A stretch of DNA of 64,000 bases. Source: Symsagittifera roscoffensis. Taxonomy: Eukaryota; Xenacoelomorpha; Acoela; Convolutidae. The notes beneath the pieces were generated by a model. It made no database searches and was not told the DNA's origin. It saw only the letters and a list, made by a program, of their open reading frames with translations. Below are positions 22,937 through 33,600 of this stretch, in pieces. Both the position numbers and the translations under genes were made by a program. Position 1 is the first letter of the stretch, and every line of letters begins with the position of its first letter. Where the stretch lies: the NCBI RefSeq assembly GCF_963678635.1, contig NC_087062.1, forward strand, positions 29,662,833 to 29,726,832, read 5' to 3'.

Positions 22937-25551
22937 CGTGGGCTAAAAAAATTATTATTTTGAGATTGAAAAGCGGTGGTATGGGGCTGTTCAATAATTT
23001 GTTCATAAGTATTATCATCTTGTGATTGATGTGTCATTATATGTTGGACGGGACTTTGCGATATATTGAGTCGAAAATTTGGATTATGTGTGATTGCTAA
23101 ATGTCGAAAATTTCGTGGGACTAGGGATAGTGGATGGTTATTTGGTAGGGGTGGTAATTGTGGTGCCGTTGGCTGTGTGTCGACATTGTTATGTTCTTCG
23201 TCGTATGTATTTTGTCGTGTTGTTATTTTTGTGTTATATTCTTTTATTTGTGCGTCTAAAAGAATTTTGTTTATAGATGTGGAAAAAATTCCAAAAAATC
23301 CTGCAAAGAGTATGCGTGCTACGCTTGCTTGTCTGTTTACTTGTGTGTGTATAGCACATGTATTGTAGATTCCTTTTAAGAGTGAGAAAAGAAATCCAAT
23401 AAAGTTAAACATTGCGTATAAAATAGTCAATTTTTCTAAGATGTAGTAGGGCCATCCTAGAAAATCAAGGATTTCATTCTTGAGTGTAACAAAGCTAAAA
23501 ATGTTGATTGGTGATATATCTTGGGGACGGTATTTTTCGCCGTTTAGATATATATAATCTTTAATGTCTTTAAAATATCCGCTATAGTCTTGCGTGTAGA
23601 TGTCGGCAAATCCTGCTGTTTCTGCAAGTTTGCGTAAATTTTGGTCTATTGATTGTCTTTGTATAGTGTCCATTTGTGTTAATAATTCTTGGAATTGTTG
23701 TGTTCTAATGTGATGTTGAATATCTGATTTTGAATAGATTCCTATTGATTGTAAGTCTATATTTGGGTTTCGAGCGATAGCGCGAATGCTTTCTGGTGAA
23801 AATTTTTTGAGTGATTGCATTAATGTGGGATATGGAGTGAGAAGATAATATTTATTTTCATCAGGGTTTAGTTGTACTACATTGTGGCTATTTTCTGATC
23901 CACATGGGACTGCGGTATCCCAGAAATAGGTTCTTCGTGAAAGTGTATCCACGAAATGTACTTTATTCTTATAAAAGATAGGGATTCTTTTATAACATCG
24001 TTTATCTTCAAAAACGTATAGTGGTGATACTTTTTTAGTACAAGTATAAAACCATAAGATGTTTCCTTCATAGTCTAAAAAATTTGATCTATTTCCTGAT
24101 AATAAGTATCCTGCGTAGGGTATTTTTAATACTGCTAGTGCAAGTGATTGTAATATTTGTGTTCGTTCTAATTCGCATAGTTGGTGTAGTGTTTCTAATT
24201 CGGAGAGTGACATTTCTTGAAAAATGCGGCTAATTGTATAGTCTAGTTTCATATCCAAATGAATATCATAGTGGATATTACCGAAATATGTAGTATTCAT
24301 TAGTGATAATTCTTGTAAGCGTGTGCTTCTGGTGTCATAAGGTTTTAGATGTCCACCAGGTTGTCCGTTGCTTTTTTCAAAATTAACTGGTATATAGGAT
24401 GTTCCTTCGTTCAGAGGATGACCTGTGGCATATGGGTCGATTTTTACTTTTCCAGTGGTCATGTCGAATCCTTTTTCGTATTCAACTAATATTTCAGAGT
24501 ATTGTGTTCTGTGAAGTGGATTCCTGTATTTACATGCAAGTTCTGTTTCTTGATATATTTGAAAACGTGTCAATTTATTTTCTATATTGTCTATGTTTCT
24601 AAAATCGGAACTTAGTTTGCGTGATGGATGGACTTGTTCATATGGAATTGATTGTATAAAATATTTTTCGTGAAATTTTATCATACGAGCGTGTATTTTT
24701 GCTACTTGAAATGTTGTACATGTATCTTCGGGGAACCAAACAATTGTTGCTTGTGTTCTTGTTGTAGGGTCGCAATATCCTTGATCATTTTTACAAGGTA
24801 GTCGGATTCCTTGATAGATCATTGTATTATCAGATAAATCTCGTGTGAGTTGTATTTTTTCGAGTTGTATTTTCCAATCGAAAAACATTATTTCTTGGTA
24901 TCCTTTATTTTTCGTGTCTGCTTTGCAGTTTGATGGGTTATTTATACCAATGTGTGGTATCCAATGTTTATCATGTAGGTCATAGGTTAATCGTCCGTGT
25001 GCGCCGTTATACGGGTATTTTTCGTCTAGTTTTATATGTCCTTGGTGTCTTTCAAGTTGTGATTGGTGTACAGAGTCTGAAAAAACTTGAAAATTAACTA
25101 ATTTTCTTTGGGAATTTTTATTTTGTGTGATGTTTAGTCTAAGTAATTCATTTTTACAATCGTCGGGATTGAGATGTAAAAGGCGTTCTATATTACTTTG
25201 ATAGAATGATTCATGGTCAAGTCGGTTTTTGTTGCCGTTGGAGACTTGTGAACAATGTACTTTCTTTTCGGAAAATGTCGCTGTGAATTTATAACTTGTA
25301 ACTGTTGTTGCTCGGGCTTTTGAATAGAGTGTTGCTATTATATCTGTGGTTTCTATAGCTTGTGGTTCTGTTTCACATTGTGATACTTGATTTATTGCAT
25401 ATTTATGTAGTGTTTTTTGTTCATTTTCTTCACAATCGTAATGTGTTACTAATAAATCTTGTGGTCCTGTACGAGGGGAAGGGTTTATGTTTTGATTTGA
25501 GGTTACTAGAAAAAGGAGTTGGAGAAAAATTAATAATTTTAGAATATACAT
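22933..25551 (-). CDS. Envelope-like glycoprotein (872 aa)
   Basis: ATG-started. Residues 1-19 form a signal peptide (ILKLLIFLQLLFLV). The ectodomain of about 670 residues is Cys-bearing with several N-x-S/T sites (for example NTT, NRS). A transmembrane segment lies near 703-725 (TILYAMFNFIGFLFSLL), a second hydrophobic stretch near 740-756, and a 110-residue tail follows. A Cys-rich block near 505-545 with CYKRIPIFYKNKVHFVD followed by Arg and a further Cys recalls glycoproteins of chuviruses and their captured copies in BEL elements; this is from family memory, not a search. No furin site typical of gypsy Env was evident. Its stop codon overlaps the next start as ATGA. Confidence 0.8.
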   Translation of the reverse strand: MYILKLLIFLQLLFLVTSNQNINPSPRTGPQDLLVTHYDCEENEQKTLHKYAINQVSQCETEPQAIETTDIIATLYSKARATTVTSYKFTATFSEKKVHCSQVSNGNKNRLDHESFYQSNIERLLHLNPDDCKNELLRLNITQNKNSQRKLVNFQVFSDSVHQSQLERHQGHIKLDEKYPYNGAHGRLTYDLHDKHWIPHIGINNPSNCKADTKNKGYQEIMFFDWKIQLEKIQLTRDLSDNTMIYQGIRLPCKNDQGYCDPTTRTQATIVWFPEDTCTTFQVAKIHARMIKFHEKYFIQSIPYEQVHPSRKLSSDFRNIDNIENKLTRFQIYQETELACKYRNPLHRTQYSEILVEYEKGFDMTTGKVKIDPYATGHPLNEGTSYIPVNFEKSNGQPGGHLKPYDTRSTRLQELSLMNTTYFGNIHYDIHLDMKLDYTISRIFQEMSLSELETLHQLCELERTQILQSLALAVLKIPYAGYLLSGNRSNFLDYEGNILWFYTCTKKVSPLYVFEDKRCYKRIPIFYKNKVHFVDTLSRRTYFWDTAVPCGSENSHNVVQLNPDENKYYLLTPYPTLMQSLKKFSPESIRAIARNPNIDLQSIGIYSKSDIQHHIRTQQFQELLTQMDTIQRQSIDQNLRKLAETAGFADIYTQDYSGYFKDIKDYIYLNGEKYRPQDISPINIFSFVTLKNEILDFLGWPYYILEKLTILYAMFNFIGFLFSLLKGIYNTCAIHTQVNRQASVARILFAGFFGIFSTSINKILLDAQIKEYNTKITTRQNTYDEEHNNVDTQPTAPQLPPLPNNHPLSLVPRNFRHLAITHNPNFRLNISQSPVQHIMTHQSQDDNTYEQIIEQPHTTAFQSQNNNFFSPR

Positions 25552-26672
25552 GTGTATGATAATCCTGAGTATGGGTTATAAAATGTAATGTAACCAATTG
25601 TGTTTTTGGTGTATCTGTCGTATTTATATATTACTTCAGTAGTTATAAACGGTGGTGGTAGTGATTGAGCTGTTATGTTAGGTGGATTTAATGGGTAGGG
25701 ATGTTGTGTAATATTGTTTAATTTAACTGTGATTTCAAACTTTAATTGTAAACTGTTTTGTTGGAGTATTTGAATATTGTGATCACGGATATCGTTGTGA
25801 ATATCTTGGCGATATTGTAATCTATTAAGTGCCCAGTTATGAAGGCGGTTACTTTCTTGATGTTGTCCAAATAATGGTGGAGGTGCTGTGAATGTATTCC
25901 AATCTAATCTTAAAGGGATATTTGTTAATGATTGTTCTCGGTATCTTGCGTCGAGGTTGTTTGGAAATGTCAAGTTAAAAGGTGTCGGTGAGATTTGACT
26001 AATTGATGGTGTTGATGGGAGTGATAATGTTTCGGGTAGTGATGAAGATGTTGTATCTGTAGAAATGTCTATGGGGTCATTGACTAAATTTGGTTCACCT
26101 TGTGTGAATGAATGTGTAGTCCAATATGGCAGTCGTGATGTTAGGTTTGGGGGGTTAAAAGGATTTTCTCGTGCTTGTTCAGATGTTGGTGTTGAACCTA
26201 AGTAGTCTGAAGGTAGACTTGAAGTGCTTCGTTGTGAAAAAAGTGTAGGAGTTTCTGGTGTGATACCAGTGGTGTTTTCTGGAGTGGTTTGTGATGGGGA
26301 TTGAGGTATATCAAAATGAACTCGGGGAGTTTGAAAATTTCTATTTCGTCGAGGATGTATAATTTGTCTATTTATTTCTGTTGTGTTTTGGTTTTGACTA
26401 AGGTTTCGTATTCTACTTAGTTCTTGTGGTAGTGTTGGGTAAAGATTATATGTTGGTTCACTTAGGGATGCTTGTCGTTGAACTGGTTCTAGTGGTTCAG
26501 AAAAACGAGCGTGCCGTTCTTCAAAAGTGTATGGATTATCTTGAAAAGAAATTCGTGTAGATGTTGGAGGATTTTGAGTAGTTGAAGGTGGTGTTTGGTT
26601 ATCTTGGGATGATGTCGGTGAAGACTGATTCTGTGACTGTTGGGTAGCAATTTTTGATGGATTTTTGAATTG
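25539..26672 (-). CDS. Pro/Ser/Thr-rich frame without ATG, probably spliced
   Basis: 377 open codons between a TAA (26673-26675) and the stop at 25539, with no ATG in the frame for the first 230 codons or more, so ordinary initiation cannot account for it. A good acceptor (GCTACCCAACAG) at 26637 would allow a spliced leader to provide the start. The N-terminal two thirds is Pro/Ser/Thr/Gln-rich and probably disordered. The last 140 residues are more structured and include IGYITFYNPYSGLSYTCIF. It overlaps the envelope start by 13 nt. Unknown family. It could be an Env cofactor or matrix-like protein, by position only. Confidence 0.6.
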   Translation of the reverse strand, partial: QFKNPSKIATQQSQNQSSPTSSQDNQTPPSTTQNPPTSTRISFQDNPYTFEERHARFSEPLEPVQRQASLSEPTYNLYPTLPQELSRIRNLSQNQNTTEINRQIIHPRRNRNFQTPRVHFDIPQSPSQTTPENTTGITPETPTLFSQRSTSSLPSDYLGSTPTSEQARENPFNPPNLTSRLPYWTTHSFTQGEPNLVNDPIDISTDTTSSSLPETLSLPSTPSISQISPTPFNLTFPNNLDARYREQSLTNIPLRLDWNTFTAPPPLFGQHQESNRLHNWALNRLQYRQDIHNDIRDHNIQILQQNSLQLKFEITVKLNNITQHPYPLNPPNITAQSLPPPFITTEVIYKYDRYTKNTIGYITFYNPYSGLSYTCIF

Positions 26673-26677
26673 TTACT

Positions 26678-26866
26678 TTAGTGGGAAGGTTTATGTTTAT
26701 TATAATATTCTTCCAAAAAAATAAATAGAAAAATTGTTGCTAGGGCAAATGTGATGATTGCTTTCTTTATACATTTACATATTGTCAAAATGAGGGATGA
26801 TAAAAATGTTATGAAAATTACAAACAATAAAAAAATATCAGTTCTACTGAAAATTGTTCGTATCAT
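26678..26866 (-). CDS. 62-aa two-helix membrane protein
   Basis: Starts at the ATGA overlap with the 76-aa ORF. It has two hydrophobic segments (IFLLFVIFITFLSSLILTI and IITFALATIFLFIFL) separated by a basic Cys/Lys turn (CKCIKKA), and a His-rich tail. This is the shape of a small viral ion-channel or assembly protein, but function is unknown. The next frame begins just past its stop. Confidence 0.6.
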   Translation of the reverse strand: MIRTIFSRTDIFLLFVIFITFLSSLILTICKCIKKAIITFALATIFLFIFLEEYYNKHKPSH

Positions 26867-27093
26867 TTAGACAAGTTGTTAAAATCGTACCTGTGGATAT
26901 ATTCAAGGGTTTTGGAAAGTTGGAGGAATAGTTCGAGTATAGTGTAGAAAATTAAAAAAATGTTACAAAAAATGATTAGGATTATTAGAAAATATTCAAG
27001 TATATCAAAAAGAAATATTATAAAGGCTTCAAGTATTGAAAAAAAATGTTTAAAATTTATAAGTATTTGAGCAACTGTTTGAGAGAAGAGCAT
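26863..27093 (-). CDS. 76-aa hydrophobic membrane protein
   Basis: ATG-started, 76 residues, of which about 45 form one or two long hydrophobic stretches (for example FIIFLFDILEYFLIILIIF). It ends in TGA overlapping the ATG of the next ORF as ATGA, a layout that favours coupled translation. Size and composition resemble viroporin-like or small Env-accessory membrane proteins of viruses; there is no sequence family to support this. Confidence 0.6.
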   Translation of the reverse strand: MLFSQTVAQILINFKHFFSILEAFIIFLFDILEYFLIILIIFCNIFLIFYTILELFLQLSKTLEYIHRYDFNNLSK

Positions 27094-27694
27094 TTAAGAA
27101 ATGATCTCTTGGTCGAATATTTTTTGCTGTTTGAGGCGATTTTCTAGTGTGGTCGAATTATTTATTAGTTTTTTGACAAGTGGGTTGAGTTTTGTAAAAA
27201 ATTGTTGGGGGCAATTTTCATGGTGACTGGGAGGTCGTCTTTTTCTTTATTTTTGTTTGTCAAATGATCCGGGGTATGGTGAGATTTTTATACTTTGGGC
27301 TAATTAAAATCTTCATTTTGTTACTTTAGGCTAAGTTATCAAATTTGTTTTGGGGGTATTCGTGGTCTGAGTTGGGGAAATATTGTTGATCTTTGGGTTA
27401 TTAGATAAGGGAGGGGTACGGTATTATGGTGATATTTATTTTAGCTGTCAAGTTGGAGTGGTTTGCTTATTTTTGACCTGGAGGTTGTAAAGTTATAGTT
27501 AGAGATGTGCCTGGAGTTCTAGATTATTCGTCTAATTGATCTTAGTTTGAGTTAGAGAAAGTGGCGGATTGGATGAATCCTATTGGTCTATTTTGAACTA
27601 GAATTATTGCGTACTTGTGAGCATGTTATTTTGAAAAATTGAAATGAAAAATGTTACGGAGGTTTCAAGATTGTGAAGTATAAAATCTTTAAAA
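27094..27694 (-). other. 600-base gap between Pol and the membrane ORFs
   Basis: Contains no ORF above about 50 codons on the element strand. It is a plausible site for splice acceptors feeding the downstream messages, but no single acceptor stands out. Confidence 0.5.
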
Positions 27695-30600
27695 TTACTT
27701 TTTAAATTCTACTTTCTTTAATATTTTAGATTGGGGGATGAACATTTTGTAGTTTTTACGTGGTTGATTTCGGAGTCTTGTTGTTTTTCTATGTTCAGAC
27801 TTGTCTATTTCTTCTTGGGGTATTATTTGTTCTGTCATTTTTCTATTTTTTCTTTGTTTTGGAGATTCTTTATGGTTTTGTGTATTGTTTTTGGTGGCGG
27901 TTGGTTTTGTGTTTTGATTTTCGGTGGGGTTATCATTTTGTTCTGTGTTTTTCAGATGTGGTTCATTTTGAATGATTTTTAATCCTGTGAAAGAATATAA
28001 TTGAGTTAATTCGCGGAGTGCGTATTCTTTTGGGTAATAAGGTAATAGGTTGTTTCGATGTTGAACGATTTCTTTTTTGTTTGAGTCGGTAATTTTATAT
28101 GTGACATCAGTGGGTTTTGCAATTATTTGGTAGGGTCCTTTTCGGAGGGGTTGTAATTTTTTAGAAATTCCTTTTTGAGTATTAAAATTAGGTATTAAAA
28201 CAAATGTTCCAATTTTTAAATCGGAAGCTGGTGTAAAACGTGAATTGATTTGTTCATTTATGTTTTGTCTTTGTAATAACTTTTTCGTTATTTTTTGGTA
28301 AATTTCATTGTGTTTCTTATCTCTATTTAAAATCCATTCGGTGTGTGTACCGGAGGCTAATTTAAGAATTTGTGGGTGATGAAAATGATCTTCATCGTGC
28401 GTATGTAATGGGAGGTTATAACAAATTGAGTCTTTATTTGGTTGACAATAACCTTGTGCGTTTTTATGGGAATTTGCTGTAAACATTATTGGTTTGCGTG
28501 GCTTTTGGTTGAAAACCATTTCATATGGTGACATTCCTAAAGTTGTCGTGATTTGTGAATTATATGCTAAGGGAAATAATTTTACATCTGCGGACCATTC
28601 GGTATATTTTGTATCATTTCCGTTGATGATACATCTAAGATATTCTTGTAATGAACGGTTCATACCTTCGACTAAGCCGTTTGTCCAAGGTGCATGAGAT
28701 GTACGTGGTTTGTGTTTAATGTTGTATAAATGACATAGTGTTATTATTTCATTATTTATGAATTCTGTACCATTGTCTGTAACTAAAATTTCTGGTAGTC
28801 CGAATTTTGCTATCCAGTGTTCATAGAGTGTTGTGTAAGCGTAATAAGCGTTACAATGTGGTACTGGGTTAAGTGCTACATAATGTGTAAATGCGTCAAC
28901 AATTACCATAATGTAGGAGTTTCCTTCTGATGAGGGTGAAATTGGGCCTTTAGTATCAAATGAGATACGGTGATTAAAGTACAAACTTTGTCCTTTAAAA
29001 TCTTGTTTTTGTGCTATTTGTTTTTGATTTGGGTAAGGTTTATTCAGTTGACATACTATACAATCATTGCATAGTACTTTTATCCAAATTGGTGCATTTG
29101 GGAAGTAAAAATTTTGTATAAAATTTGAATATGTTTTTTCTGATCCAGAGTGTCCTTTAATATTTTGTGTATGTGAAATATTAAAAGCTATAAGAATCAT
29201 ACTTATAGGGAGACATGGAACTGTAGATTCATTCAGGTTATACTCTAAAAGGTCTGTATTTTCGTTAATTGTTGTGTTGTTAAATTTGCGAAAGTATCGG
29301 AGGAGTGTTTTGTTTCCTAGAATGGTTGAATCTGCTTTGATAGGTTTAGTTTTATATTTGTGCCATGATTTCAGTTGTCGAATTACTGGGTCAAGGTTTT
29401 GATATTGTTTCAGTGTTGAAATTGTAATTATTTCTGTTGGGGGGAGAAAAATGTTTTCAATTTCGAATTTAGATAAGGGTATTGTATCAAGTGGGTCGTG
29501 AAGGTCAAAAACTTGATTTATTGTGTATTTTGAATCATTTGTTTGTGGTCCTGATAAATTTATTTTATCAGTTAAATCTTCTTTTTCAATTAGTGGAAAA
29601 TGGTCTTTTCTAGGCGGGTGTTGTTTTGTTCGTTTTTGTTGGGTGTTATTTTTTATCCATTGAGAATATGGGATTGGTTTGAAAGTTGATGTTCCAAGTA
29701 GATCAACTTCATAATGATTATTTTGACAATCTAAATAAAGTGGGAAATGTTGTAAACTATTTATTTGTGATTGTTCAATATCAGTTTTTACTGCATATTT
29801 GCATTCTAATCGAGGTGATGTTTCGTTTTCTGCAAGGTAGAATTTTATATTTTTGGGTATTTCAACTGTTGTTTTTCGTGTAAGTAATTCAGGTGGTGTA
29901 TTTCGACTTAAGGTGTCTGGTAATGCAAGATTTTTTCCTGCAGTCCAAACTATATGTAAGTTTGGAAATTTCATTAGAATTAATTGAAATCTGTAAACTC
30001 GGTGGTTTGGGTTAGATTTCTGTGTGAAAAGAAAAATGATTGGTTTGTGGTCTGTGAATAAAACTGTGGGATGTTGTGATCCAAGTATCAGAAATTCATA
30101 TTCTGTCAGTGTATATATTATGGCTGTACATTCTCTCATTAGAGTTGAGAGTCGTAGCTCTGCTTGAGTGAATAATCGGGAATTTGCTGATATGAGGTTC
30201 ATTTTATTTGTACCATTATGTGATTGTAATAGTGCTGCGCCGATGCCAAAGTTCGAAGCATCGCACATTGCATAAAATGGTTGATCAGGGTCTGGAATTG
30301 TGTTTGAAATTTGTTCAGTTAAAAGTTTCTTTATTTCTTCGAATCGTGCTTGATGTTCTGTATTCCATTCAAAATTATTTTGTTGTCTAAGGATGTTGTA
30401 AAATGGTCGTAGATATAATTGCATTTTATAAACATATTTACTTAAAAAGTTTAACATTCCAAGGAATTCTTGGATTTTCTTTTTATTTGTTGGTGGTTGA
30501 AGTTTTTGAATAGCGTCAATGCGTGATTTCAGTGGAGTGATTGTTTTTCTTTCTATGTTATGTCCTAAGAATTTAACTCTTGTCAAAAAGAAGTGTGATT

Positions 30601-33600
30601 TATCGGGGGCGGCCTTCAGATTTTCGTTCTGAAGTATTTGGTGATATTTTTCTAAAACTTTGAACATTTCGTCTTTTGTTTGTGATTGCATAAAAACATC
30701 GTCTAGATAGGTGATTGCGTTTTTCTTGAGTATTAGTGGTCTAAAAATTTTGCTCATAAAAGCTGAAAATGCTGCTGGTCCTATGGATATTCCATAGAAT
30801 AAGCGGTTAAATTCATATTGTTGGTTTCCGATAACAAATTGTGTTAAACGTCGTGATTGTTCATCTAGTGGCATTTGATTGTATGCACTATTCATATCGG
30901 CGGTTGTGAAGTATTTGCCGTTTATTTTTGTTAAAATAACTTGTATTGGTTCAATGGGCCAATTACATTTTGATTCATCTATAAGTGAATTGAGGTATCT
31001 AGCATCGAGAACGATTTTTAATGATTCTCCTTTAGCTAGAATGATAACGGGGTTGATAAATGTGTTGCCTTTTGGTTGTTCTTCTTTATTAACTGGTGAT
31101 ATAATGTTGTATTGTTCTAAAATATCGAGTAATCTGTTTACTTTATCATGTAAGTGAATTGGTACTTTACTTGCTCTCTGTTTTTTGAAAACTGCGTCTG
31201 GTTTTAATGGGAGATGTAGTGATGAACTGATTTTGCCAACATCGAATTTTGATGTTGCATAGACTGATGAATATTTAATTAGCTGTTTGGCTAACTTTTC
31301 GAATTCGTCTTGTGTTATTTGTGAATGTTGGAAATTAAACATTGTTAAAAATTTTTGTTGGTCCTCTGTGTAGTTACTGATGTTGAATGTAGGTTTGAAA
31401 TATGGAGTTTTTGTGAAATAATCCGTATTTCTGTTTTCGTTACTTATTATATTATTTATAGATAATTCTTCATTAAGAATTGTAGATTGGCAAATATCTA
31501 GTAATTGGAGTATATTATTTACGCGATAGGCTTTTTCGTGTATTGGTGATATTGTAGCGTTGGTTTCACAATATCCTAAAAGTCCTAAAGGTAATGTTAC
31601 TTGGTAAGGTGTGTTGTTATAAACATGTAAGGAAATAATATCTGAATTCGAATGTTTCAAATATTTTATTGAAGAGATTGTGATTTTGAAAAATTTATGA
31701 ATAGGTTTGAATTCAAAATCTGACATATAAAAATTTTGTTTGTTTTGTTCTTTATCATATTGGTGAACTTGTTTGATTGAAAAATTATATATGTTTCCTG
31801 ATAGTGGTTTCAGGTGTTTTCTTTGTTGGTTATATATTGGATAAAATTTTGAAAAGAATGGTGGTTGTTTGTTTAATCTTTGAAAAAATGTTAGGGATGT
31901 TTCTTTTGTTTTTGTATATTTATCTTTGATTAATATTTTACTGTTTAGGATGTTAATTGTTGGTATATACTTCGAAATAAATGGTATTCCAATGATATTA
32001 TATTTAATGTCAGTGATATGGAATATTTGTTTAAATGGCTTATTTAGAATTTTACTTTGCTCCATTGTTCTGGTAGGGAGGAGAAATAATTGGATTTTTC
32101 CGTAGTTTATCAATGTTGATCCTTGTGCTGTTGCTAACTTACTGGAGGTTTCAAGAGGTGTTAGCTTTGGATGTAAAGTTTTTATTTCATTCCATGTGGG
32201 GATGTTTATTATGTTTGATTCTGCTCCTGAATCAATTAAAAAATCTATTTCAAGGTCTGGTGGTTGAAATTCTTTATTTCTTGGGCTTTCTAAGAGAAAT
32301 GGTATTGTCCAAATTTTTTCTTTGGGTTGTTCTTTTTGTATATTTTGATAAATGTGGTTTGTATTCAAGCATTTTGTTTTGGTCTTTTTATTGGTTTGAT
32401 CTGTAGTGTTAATCTCGTTTGTTTCTTGTGTCGTTGGTGTGGAATTTATGGGTGTAGTGTAATAATTTTGAAGAAATTCTGATTGATTTTCATATATATG
32501 TGATGGAAAGGGTTGTTCATATATGACAGATTCATAGTCATTTTCGACTTTTATCATATTGATAGAAAGAGTGTTTTCAGTATCACTTTCTGAATCTGAT
32601 GATGTACAGTTTATTTGATTGAGTTGTAACGTATCAGTTACTGTGTCATCAATACCTGGGGGGTCTGATGTTGTTTCTGGGTTAGCTTGTACTTGATTGA
32701 TTTGTCTTTGGTGTTTAGGTGTACTGCTTCTATGACGATTATTAGAGTTATTATAGTTATTATTATTCCGGTGTGGTGATTGGGAATAATTTCTATAACG
32801 ATTATTATAACTTGGGTGTCGATTTTGTGAATTATTTCGCGATCTGTTTTGGTAATTATTGTTTGGTCTGTTATAGTTCGATCTATTATATGAGTTATTC
32901 CTTGATCGATTGTTCGGGTAATTCTGGTTTCGGTTGTTTGAATAACTTCTATTTCGATTATAGGAGTAGTTTCTATTCCTATTGTATGATGAATTTCGTG
33001 ATTGGTTGTTTGGATAGTAGTTATTTCTTGATTGGGAATTAGATCTAGAAACAAATCGTTGTGTATTTGAATTTGATCTGGAGTAGTTACTTCTACTATT
33101 TGGTCTATTGTAGTGATTTTGTGATGAATTTTGTGTATTTCTTCGTTCTGGTGATCTTCCTCTATAACTTGAGTTATATGGGGATTGATTTCTTGTATAA
33201 CTTGTATTGTTCGGAAGTGGCTTTCCTGAACTGTTGTTGCTGTATACATTTTTGTTTGGTAGATTTTGATCTTTTTTCATGTATTGATAGAATGATTTAT
33301 TTGGTTCTTTGTATTTTTGAGGTTTATTTTGACTATCTTGCTGTTTTTGTCTACATTCGGAAATACTATGTCCGTATCGTCGGCAATAATTACACCATTT
33401 TTTGAAAGATGGTTTGCCTTTAAAGTTCGGGTTCTTTTCGTAAATATTGAGTATTTCAGTGATTTTTTCAACGAGGTCTGTTTCTGATTCCTGTATATTA
33501 TTAATATTAGTGGGAGTCGTTTCAATTCTGTTAACGTATTGTAATTTCAGATTTTCCGTTTCTTCTAGTTTCATCGTGATTTCTGCTTGTTCTAATTTGT

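Noticed and set aside
27731-28000. Plus-strand frames overlapping the polyprotein (27731-27982, 33061-33405, 34348-34662 and others)
   Set aside because: Shadows of the minus-strand coding frames, hydrophobic because of the T-rich plus strand.
32638-33249. 203-codon minus frame with Ile/Thr repeats inside Gag-Pol
   Set aside because: Alternative frame of the low-complexity Gag tract; composition follows from the repeat of the real frame.
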